Origin: Ptiloglossa arizonensis
Taxonomy: Eukaryota > Arthropoda > Insecta > Hymenoptera > Colletidae
Assembly (NCBI RefSeq): GCF_051014685.1
Contig: NC_135055.1
Coordinates: 11,892,001-11,956,000, forward strand
Direction of reading: 5' to 3'
DNA: 64,000 nucleotides
A model generated the notes under the pieces. The model saw only the letters and a program-made list of their open reading frames with translations, was not told the DNA's origin and ran no database searches. The translations under genes were made by a program, and so were the position numbers. Below are positions 51,040-62,300 of this stretch, piece by piece; the stretch's first letter is position 1; each line of letters opens with the position of its first letter.

Positions 51040-53345
51040 GTGAGTGTCACAATTATTTAGCATACAATATTCTTTTTCTTTGTTTAGAACACAATTGTGA
51101 TGCGCTGTTCTTTCTTATTAATTAATCGTTTTTGCCCATGTATTGAAAACGATACAATTTACACCATGGTAAATCTTATCGAAAATACGCAATATTGTTA
51201 TTGTACATTGAAATTATACCATTACAAAGATTATTCCATTTAAAGAATATTATTCTTTAGTAGTATGAATTTTTTTCTACGTTATTGCAGTTATTAATTA
51301 TATTGCTGTTGTTCACAAAAGATGGAACTTATTTATTCAGATGCATAAGATGAATCAGTGCTTCAGCATTTATAATGAAATAATTTATGATTGATACGAA
51401 TATTAATAAGCAGATATTCATGCACATATGGACTAATTTTCAACTGTATATCTTCTCAAATAAAAATTTTAGGCAGTTGTCAACTGTGTATCTTTTTAAA
51501 TAAAAATATTAAATACTATAAATCCATTTATTATTGAATAAATATAACTTAAAGGATAAACAATTTGCATTCTCTTATTTAGTGTACTTTTCATAAATAT
51601 ATTTTGTACCATTATGTGTATTTAGGTTTTTTAAACGTGTAACATGATTTTTAAATGTTTCATAAATTTATATCGGTTTCAGTATCTAATGCAGGAATTC
51701 CTCGTTATGGTGAAAAGAAATGTACATGGGGACCTTCATATTGGTGTGAAAATATAAAGTAAGTTACATCAAATATTATGAAATAATACATATTTTTATA
51801 TAACAAATAAAATCCTGAATTGACATAATTTTTAAGTTAATTATATGAATTACAATTACCAATTTTCATAATATAATTTTGTATTAGTTACGATATATTA
51901 TTATTACAAAGTAAAATGATATTAAAATGTTTGATCTAATATGAAACAGAAATGCAGCTGAATGTAATGCAACTAAACATTGCATTAAAGTAATATGGAC
52001 AGATATGGAAGTACCAGAAGACAATGATAATGTTTGCAACGTTTGTAAAGATATGGTCCAGCAGGCTCGTGATCAGTTACAAAGCAATCAAACACAGAAT
52101 GATTTGAGGGCTGTTTTTGAAGGAAGTTGCAAATTGATTCACATTCAACCAATTGTAAAAGAATGTATAAATATCGTAGATCAATATATTCCGGATCTTG
52201 TTGAGACATTGGCATCACAAATGAATCCATCGGTTGTTTGTTCAGTAGCTGGTCTTTGTAATTCTGCTCATATTGATAAATTATTAGAAGAATCCACAAT
52301 TAAGGTAAATTAAAAATAGCATTTTAACAGTACTATTGCTAGGTATTTATATGTATTTTATAATTACTCATGTAATTTTTGATTAACCAGTAATATGTCA
52401 CATAGGATCCTTTCCCATATATATATATATATAGTAACAGTATAATATGTTGAATATTCCTTAGAATCAAATTTATTTTGTTTCAACAATTTGTTCAACA
52501 ATTTCATGTATATTTGAGAAGATAAGATGCACATAAATTTACTCTTGTATATAAAATCATATATTAAATATTTTTCTACTGTTTTCTTCCAGTAATTATA
52601 CAATTACTACTAAAATAACTAAAATATATTTCTTAAGATGTATAGGATATATTTCGGACCCAAATATTTGAGTTGAAGTTTGATTATTATTTTATATACA
52701 TTATGCTTTAGATTGATGAAATGAAGACTCGTTCTTTGGAAGATGATGAACTTGAACCTGATGAATGTACCAAATGTTATACGGTTGCAGCACATATGGA
52801 AAGTAAACTAAATAACACTTCACGCGATAAAATGTTGCAGCAAATGCTTAATATGTGCACAGAGTTTGGTACTTTTACGGATGCTTGTTCAGTAACCATT
52901 TTGACTTATTTCAATACAATATATGCTCATTTACAAGAAAATTTTAATGCTCAAAATATATGTCACTTATCTGGCCAATGTAGTGCTAAATTTCACAAAC
53001 ATGAAAGTGCAGATGAGGTATGTTCAGGGAAACTTTATATATTAATGGTGTAATAGCTTTTAGATATTATAATGAAATTAAATGTATAAAACACATTTTA
53101 GACTCCAAAAGTAGAAATTAGACCACTATCAAGTGTTGGTATGGTTGATGTTAGTGATGATCTTCCATGCAAGTTATGTGAACAACTTGTGGGACATTTA
53201 AGAGATCTTTTAGTAGCTAATACTACAGAAATAGAATTCCGTCAAGTTTTGGATGGATTGTGTAAACAAACAAAGTCATTTACAACTGAAGTAAGCATCT
53301 AGTGTTTGTTCTATATGTCTTTATTTATAAGATAATTTATATATA

Positions 53346-53377
<32 letters not shown>

Positions 53378-56300
53378 ATATATATTATTTAAGTGTGCCA
53401 CCATAGTTGATGAATACTACCCAGAAATTTATGAGTTTCTAACAAAACGTTTAAATAGTAATGCTGTTTGTCAAATGTCTGGAATATGTCCTGCTCCTGA
53501 TAAAACCATGCAGGTGTATATTTTTCTTGATTAATAACGTACATGTATGGATTACATGATAGTTACATGTATAGTATTAATTTTAAATTTTATATAGGAT
53601 GCACCAATTTGGCCTCTAGTACCTAAAAATGTAGCAGAAATAGGTTTACATGTTTTGAAAGATTCAAAGAAGAAATTGGAAAATGAAAAACACGACGATC
53701 TGACTAAAACAGAAGTGGAAGCAATGCAATTACCTATTGAAAGGATGTTACCTTTCCCCATATCAGAAGGCTCACTGGATGTTAAAGGAACAGGAGAATG
53801 TGCACTTTGTGAATATGTGCTACATTACATACAACAGAGTATAACAGATCCTGTTACAGAGGTAAGAATTATGAAAATATTTTTGCATGATGTCAGATTC
53901 AAGAAATTATAGGAAATAAAACAATGTATCAAAGAAAAAAATAATATATTTCATTGTACAGGATAAAGTAAAATATGTAATGGAAAAAGTATGTAAGGAA
54001 TTACCAGAATCTATCAAAGGTGAATGTACAGAATTCATAGATACTTATGGAGATGCTATTACAGCTATAATAGCTCAAGAAATTGATCCATCCCAAGTCA
54101 GTATACACAATGTATTATGTATTTCTTACTATTACAAGTTATAGTAGAAATAACAGAAAAAGTAATTCTAGGTATGTCCAATGTTACATTTATGCCCCAC
54201 TGAACGGTTAATGAAATTTTGGGAAAGTGTTCCAACAAAATATATGCTTGAAGAACAAAAGAATAAGCCCAATTGTCCATTATGTTTGCTTGCTATAACA
54301 GAAATTTATGAAGTTATTAGAAATAACAAGACAGAGGTTACAAAATATGCTTTATTTATATGCCTTTATTAACAATATGTTTTAAAATGTAGATAGCTAA
54401 AGATATATTATTATATTACAGACTAATATAGAACATGCACTCAGAAAATTATGTTCTCATTTATCAAACAGTTTAGTTAGAGAATGTACCGATTTAGTGC
54501 AAGCTTATAGCAAAGAGATTGTAGAACTGTTACTTGCAGACTTCAAACCTATGGAAGTGTGTGTTTATCTCAAGTTGTGTACTGTACAAAACACTGAACC
54601 AACTAGCGAGTTCATTACAGACGGAGATGGCGAAATTTGTATGTATTTAAGCCATTAATAATACAGACCAGTTTGAGTGTGCCCAATCCTGGAATAGAAC
54701 ATAGTATCAATTTAAAGAAAATGTAAAACATTTTAAAAACCTATATGTACTTCTCCCTTTAGTAACTAATGAAATACCAAATACTCCAGTGGATCGTAAA
54801 AGTAACATCAAAATAAGTGGACCTTGTTTTCTTTGTAAAGAAGCAATGGAAGTCGTCGGTAAGAAAAATTGGAGCGACAGGACCAGCCACAAAATTGAAG
54901 GTACAGAATATAGCGTTTGTAACCATCTTTCATATAGTTTTTCTCGGTCATACAATAAATTCATAGCCAAACCTAGTAATTCTATCACGAAACTTATGTC
55001 ACATGTTGTGTACAAAACGGTTTGTACCACCGTAAGACACTAAAAAGCAACTGTCGAAGCGAAATTAAGAGGTATTACAAACTTACATGTCGGTACATCT
55101 CGTTTTAATCCATATTCATTATAGACGATTCGTCATTTGCATTTTCTTTGTCTCATATCTTGAATTTTGCACGATCGTTAGTCAGTCATGGTACCACAAA
55201 TCGAACTACAGTCCAGGTTTGTATAATGGGTAGCACTTGGTAAGAGCCTGTGTTTGTCCTCTGCTTTAGTAACAGAAGTAATACCGGAGCCTATGGCTTC
55301 GGAAGAAGGCATCAAACTATTTGGCACTTGCACCGTTTGCGAGAAAGCTATGGAGTACCTAGATTCGAAAATCGGGACCGACAGGAGGAAGGATAAAGTG
55401 GAAGGTGCTGTGCATAGTGTTTGCAATCATCTTCCAAAGTTGCTTTCTAGGCCGTGCAATAAGATGATTGACGAGCATGGTGATGCCATCATTAATCTTC
55501 TGTTACAAAATGTTATGCCGAAAGCAGTTTGTACTGCCATAAGTCTCTGCACAGCATCTTTCGAAGCAGAATTACAAGGTATTTCAAAGATTCATGTTAA
55601 TACAACTCGTTTTATTGCATATTCATTATAAAAGATTCGCCATTTGCATTTTCTTTGCCTTATATCTTGAATTTTGCACGATCGTTAGTCAGTCATGGTA
55701 CCACAAATGGAACTACAGTCCAGGTTTGTATAATGGGTAGCACTTGGTAAGAGCCTGTGTTTGTCCTCTGCTTTAGTAACAGAGGTAGTACCGGAGCCTA
55801 TGGCTTCGGAAGAAGGCATCCAACTATTTGGTACTTGCACCGTTTGCGAGAAAGCCATGGAGTACCTAGATTCGAAAATCGGGACCGACAGGAGGAAGGA
55901 TAAAGTGGAAGGTGCTGTGCATAGTGTTTGCAATCATCTTCCAAAGTTGCTTTCTCGGCCGTGCAATAAGATGATTGACGAGCATGGTGATGCCATCATT
56001 AATCTTCTGTTACAAAATGTTCTGCCGAAAGCAGTTTGTACTGCCATAAGACTCTGCACAGTACCTGTCCAAGCAGAATTACAAGGTATTTCAAAGATTC
56101 ATGTTAATACAACTCGTTTTATTGCATATTTATTATAAAAGATTCGTCATTTGCATTTTCTTTGCCTTATATCTTGAATTTTGCACAATCATTAGTCAGT
56201 CATGGTACCACAAATGGAACTACAGTCCAGGTTTGTATAATGGGTAGCACTTGGTAAGAGCCTGTGTTTGTCCTCTGCTTTAGTAACAGAAGTAATACCG

Positions 56301-59300
56301 GAGCCTATGGCTTCGGAAAAAGGCATCAAACTATTTGGCACTTGCACCGTTTGCGAGAAAGCCATGGAGTACCTAGATTCGAAAATCGGGACCGACAGGA
56401 GGAAGGATAAAGTGGAAGGTGCTGTGCATAGTGTTTGCAATCATCTTCCAAAGTTGCTTTCTAGGCCGTGCAATAAGATGATTGACGAGCATGGTGATGC
56501 CATCATTAATCTTCTGTTACAAAATGTTCTGCCGAAAGCAGTTTGTACTGCCATAAGACTCTGCACGGTACCTGTCCAAGCAGAATTACAAGGTATTTCA
56601 AAGATTCATGTTAATACAACCCGTTTGATTGCATATTTATTATAAAAGATTCGTCATTTGCATTTTCTTTGCCTTATATCTTGAATTTTGCACGATCGTT
56701 AGTCAGTCATGGTACCACAAATGAAACTACAGTCCAGGTTTGTATAATGGGTAGCACTTGGTAAGAGCCTGTGTTTGTCCTCTGCTTTAGTAACAGAAGT
56801 AATACCGGAGCCTATGGCTTCGGAAAAAGGCATCAAACTATTTGGTACTTGCACCGTTTGCGAGAAAGCCATGGAGTACCTAGATTCGAAAATCGGGACC
56901 GACAGGAGGAAGGATAAAGTCGAAGATGCTGTGCATAGTGTTTGCAATCATCTTCCAAAGCTTCTTTCTAGGCCGTGCAACAAGATGATTGACGAGCATG
57001 GTGATGCCATCATTAAACTTCTGTTAGAAAATGTTGTGCCTAAAGCAGTTTGTACTGCCATAAGACTCTGCACAGCATCTGTCGAAGCAGAATTACAAGG
57101 TATTTCAAAGACTTATGTCGATACAACTTGTTTTAATTCATATTCATTATAGACGATTCGTTATTTGCATTTTCTTTGCCTTATATCTTGAAATTTGCAC
57201 GATCGTTAGTCAGTCATGGTACCACAAATGGAACTACAGTCCAGGTTTGTATAATGGGTAGCACTTGGTAAGAGCCTGTGTTTGTCCTCTGCTTTAGTAA
57301 CAGAAGTAATACCGGAGCCTATGGCTTCGGAAGAAGGCATCAAACTATTTGGCACTTGCACCGTTTGCGAGAAAGCCATGGAGTACCTAGATTCGAAAAT
57401 CGGGACCGACAGGAGGAAGGATAAAGTGGAAGGTGCTGTGCATAGTGTTTGCAATCATCTTCCAAAGTTGCTTTCTCGGCCGTGCAATAAGATGATTGAC
57501 GAGCATGGTGATGCCATCATTAATCTTCTGTTACAAAATGTTCTGCCGAAAGCAGTTTGTACTGCCATAAGACTCTGCACAGTACCTGTCCAAGCAGAAT
57601 TACAAGGTATTTCAAAGATTCATGTTAATACAACTCGTTTCATTGCATATTTATTATAAAAGATTCGTCATTTGCATTTTCTTTGCCTTATATCTTGAAT
57701 TTTGCACGATCGTTAGTCAGTCATGGTACCACAAATGAAACTACAGTCCAGGTTTGTATAATGGGTAGCACTTGGTAAGAGCCTGTGTTTGTCCTCTGCT
57801 TTAGTAACAGAAGTAATACCGGAGCCTATGGCTTCGGAAAAAGGCATCAAACTATTTGGTACTTGCACCGTTTGCGAGAAAGCCATGGAGTACCTAGATT
57901 CGAAAATCGGGACCGACAGGAGGAAGGATAAAGTCGAAGATGCTGTGCATAGTGTTTGCAATCATCTTCCAAAGCTTCTTTCTAGGCCGTGCAACAAGAT
58001 GATTGACGAGCATGGTGATGCCATCATTAAACTTCTGTTAGAAAATGTTGTGCCTAAAGCAGTTTGTACTGCCATAAGACTCTGCACAGCATCTGTCGAA
58101 GCAGAATTACAAGGTATTTCAAAGACTTATGTCGATACAACTTGTTTTAATTCATATTCATTATAGACGATTCGTTATTTGCATTTTCTTTGCCTTATAT
58201 CTTGAAATTTGCACGATCGTTAGTCAGTCATGGTACCACAAATGGAACTACAGTCCAGGTTTGTATAATGGGTAGCACTTGGTAAGAGCCTGTGTTTGTC
58301 CTCTGCTTTAGTAACAGAAGTAATACCGGAGCCTATGGCTTCGGAAAAAGGCATCAAACTATTTGGCACTTGCACCGTTTGCGAGAAAGCCATGGAGTAC
58401 CTAGATTCGAAAATCGGGACCGACAGGAGGAAGGATAAAGTGGAAGGTGCTGTGCATAGTGTTTGCAATCATCTTCCAAAGTTGCTTTCTAGGCCGTGCA
58501 ATAAGATGATTGACGAGCATGGTGATGCCATCATTAATCTTCTGTTACAAAATGTTCTGCCGAAAGCAGTTTGTACTGCCATAAGACTCTGCACGGTACC
58601 TGTCCAAGCAGAATTACAAGGTATTTCAAAGATTCATGTTAATACAACCCGTTTGATTGCATATTTATTATAAAAGATTCGTCATTTGCATTTTCTTTGC
58701 CTTATATCTTGAATTTTGCACGATCGTTAGTCAGTCATGGTACCACAAATGAAACTACAGTCCAGGTTTGTATAATGGGTAGCACTTGGTAAGAGCCTGT
58801 GTTTGTCCTCTGCTTTAGTAACAGAAGTAATACCGGAGCCTATGGCTTCGGAAAAAGGCATCAAACTATTTGGTACTTGCACCGTTTGCGAGAAAGCCAT
58901 GGAGTACCTAGATTCGAAAATCGGGACCGACAGGAGGAAGGATAAAGTCGAAGATGCTGTGCATAGTGTTTGCAATCATCTTCCAAAGCTTCTTTCTAGG
59001 CCGTGCAACAAGATGATTGACGAGCATGGTGATGCCATCATTAAACTTCTGTTAGAAAATGTTGTGCCTAAAGCAGTTTGTACTGCCATAAGACTCTGCA
59101 CAGCATCTGTCGAAGCAGAATTACAAGGTATTTCAAAGACTTATGTCGATACAACTTGTTTTAATTCATATTCATTATAGACGATTCGTTATTTGCATTT
59201 TCTTTGCCTTATATCTTGAAATTTGCACGATCGTTAGTCAGTCATGGTACCACAAATGGAACTACAGTCCAGGTTTGTATAATGGGTAGCACTTGGTAAG

Positions 59301-62300
59301 AGCCTGTGTTTGTCCTCTGCTTTAGTAACAGAAGTAATACCGGAGCCTATGGCTTCGGAAGAAGGCATCAAACTATTTGGCACTTGCACCGTTTGCGAGA
59401 AAGCCATGGAGTACCTAGATTCGAAAATCGGGACCGACAGGAGGAAGGATAAAGTGGAAGGTGCTGTGCATAGTGTTTGCAATCATCTTCCAAAGTTGCT
59501 TTCTCGGCCGTGCAATAAGATGATTGACGAGCATGGTGATGCCATCATTAATCTTCTGTTACAAAATGTTCTGCCGAAAGCAGTTTGTACTGCCATAAGA
59601 CTCTGCACAGTACCTGTCCAAGCAGAATTACAAGGTATTTCAAAGATTCATGTTAATACAACTCGTTTCATTGCATATTTATTATAAAAGATTCGTCATT
59701 TGCATTTTCTTTGCCTTATATCTTGAATTTTGCACGATCGTTAGTCAGTCATGGTACCACAAATGAAACTACAGTCCAGGTTTGTATAATGGGTAGCACT
59801 TGGTAAGAGCCTGTGTTTGTCCTCTGCTTTAGTAACAGAAGTAATACCGGAGCCTATGGCTTCGGAAAAAGGCATCAAACTATTTGGTACTTGCACCGTT
59901 TGCGAGAAAGCCATGGAGTACCTAGATTCGAAAATCGGGACCGACAGGAGGAAGGATAAAGTCGAAGATGCTGTGCATAGTGTTTGCAATCATCTTCCAA
60001 AGCTTCTTTCTAGGCCGTGCAACAAGATGATTGACGAGCATGGTGATGCCATCATTAAACTTCTGTTAGAAAATGTTGTGCCTAAAGCAGTTTGTACTGC
60101 CATAAGACTCTGCACAGCATCTGTCGAAGCAGAATTACAAGGTATTTCAAAGACTTATGTCGATACAACTTGTTTTAATTCATATTCATTATAGACGATT
60201 CGTTATTTGCATTTTCTTTGCCTTATATCTTGAAATTTGCACGATCGTTAGTCAGTCATGGTACCACAAATGGAACTACAGTCCAGGTTTGTATAATGGG
60301 TAGCACTTGGTAAGAGCCTGTGTTTGTCCTCTGCTTTAGTAACAGAAGTAATACCGGAGCCTATGGCTTCGGAAAAAGGCATCAAACTATTTGGCACTTG
60401 CACCGTTTGCGAGAAAGCCATGGAGTACCTAGATTCGAAAATCGGGACCGACAGGAGTAAGGATAAAGTGGAAGGTGCTGTGCATAGTGTTTGCAATCAT
60501 CTTCCAAAGTTGCTTTCTAGGCCGTGCAATAAGATGATTGACGAGCATGGTGATGCCATCATTAATCTTCTGTTACAAAATGTTCTGCCGAAAGCAGTTT
60601 GTACTGCCATAAGACTCTGCACAGTACCTGTCCAAGCAGAATTACAAGGTATTTCAAAGATTCATGTTAATACAACTTGTTTTAATTCATATTCATTATA
60701 GACGATTCGTTATTTGCATTTTCTTTGCCTTATATCTTGAAATTTGCACGATCGTTAGTCAGTCATGGTACCACAAATGGAACTACAGTCCAGGTTTGTA
60801 TAATGGGTAGCACTTGGTAAGAGCCTGTGTTTGTCCTCTGCTTTAGTAACAGAAGTAATACCGGAGCCTATGGCTTCGGAAGAAGGCATCAAACTATTTG
60901 GCACTTGCACCGTTTGCGAGAAAGCCATGGAGTACCTAGATTCGAAAATCGGAACCGACAGGAGGAAGGATAAAGTGGAAGGTGCTGTGCATAGTGTTTG
61001 CAATCATCTTCCAAAGTTGCTTTCTCGGCCGTGCAATAAGATGATTGACGAGCATGGTGATGCCATCATTAATCTTCTGTTACAAAATGTTCTGCCGAAA
61101 GCAGTTTGTACTGCCATAAGACTCTGCACAGTACCTGTCCAAGCAGAATTACAAGGTATTTCAAAGATTCATGTTAATACAACTCGTTTCATTGCATATT
61201 TATTATAAAAGATTCGTTATTTGCATTTTCTTTGCCTTATATCTTGAAATTTGCACGATCGTTAGTCAGTCATGGTACCACAAATGGAACTACAGTCCAG
61301 GTTTGTATAATGGGTAGCACTTGGTAAGAGCCTGTGTTTGTCCTCTGCTTTAGTAACAGAAGTAATACCGGAGCCTATGGCTTCGGAAGAAGGCATCAAA
61401 CTATTTGGCACTTGCACCGTTTGCGAGAAAGCCATGGAGTACCTAGATTCGAAAATCGGGACCAACAGGAGGAAGGATAAAGTCGAAGATGCTGTGCATA
61501 GTGTTTGCAATCATCTTCCAAAGCTGCTTTCTAGGCCGTGCAACAAGATGATTGACGAGCATGGTGATGCCATCATTAAACTTCTGTTAGAAAATGTTAT
61601 GCCTAAAGCAGTTTGTACTGCCATAAGACTCTGCACAGCATCTGTCGAAGCAGAATTACAAGGTATTTCAAAGATTCATGTTAATACAATTCGTTTTAGT
61701 GCATATTCATTATAAAAATTTGGTCATTTACTACTTCTTTTTACGTGACACTTTGAAACCTGCGCGACCTGCGGAATTACAAGGTATTTCAGATTATTAT
61801 TTGTATACAATTTGCTGTTATCCAGTTTCATTCTAGGAATTTGGTCATTTTGATTTTCTTTACGTTGTACATTGAAATCTCTGCAATTGTTAGTTAATCA
61901 TCGAACTAAAATGAAAATATAGTATATATTTAAATAATTAATAGAACCTTCTAAAATCTATTGGTTTTTTTTCTTTAGCAATTGATGTGGTAGCAGATAC
62001 TATGGCTTCCAAGGAAAGCATAGAAGAAGATAGGACCTGTTCTGTATGTAAAGTAGTCATGAATTTCATTGATAAAGAACTTGGTACGGATAGAGCGAGG
62101 AGGAGAGTGGAAAGTATAGTGCGTCATGTGTGTATGCATCTTCCGCTTGGACTTTCTAGATCTTGCAAGGCATTTATTGACAAACACAGTGATGCAATAA
62201 TAGATGTTATTACACATGATGTTAGTCCCAAGGAAGTTTGTGGTATTTTAAGATTTTGCGAACTGTTTATGGAACAGGAATTGAAAGGTATTTCAAAGTA

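Larger units (their letters stand above)
56268..60323 (+). repeat. Higher-order repeat: four-copy block (2028 bp) present twice
   Basis: Copies 3-6 (56268-58295) and 7-10 (58296-60323) have the same order A, B, A, B. Each pair 3/7, 4/8, 5/9 and 6/10 encodes the same protein, including markers found nowhere else (the RLIAYLL intron reading and ACGGTACC in copies 3 and 7). This is a second duplication layer over the 507-bp unit. Confidence 0.9.
55072..61715 (+). repeat. Tandem array of 13 exon-intron units, 507 bp each
   Basis: Each unit is a 309-base saposin-B exon plus a 198-base intron. Starts of equivalent positions are exactly 507 bases apart for all thirteen units, so no insertion or deletion has been fixed across 6.6 kb. 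Introns are as alike as exons, with the shared donor CAAG|GTATTTC and acceptor CCTCTGCTTTAG. Both exon ends are phase 1, so adding or losing units never breaks the frame. Similar introns and exons imply recent spread by unequal crossing-over or gene conversion rather than selection on protein alone. Confidence 0.97.

Noticed and set aside
55178..61510. Repeated 82-codon open frames on the minus strand opposite the saposin array
   Set aside because: They are antisense shadows of the saposin exons and repeat every 507 bases with them.
55254..61715. Array units as separate intronless 125-codon genes
   Set aside because: The open frames begin inside the intron acceptor without an ATG and end within the next intron. 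Clean GT..AG borders and phase continuity with exons 10 and 25 show they are exons of one gene.
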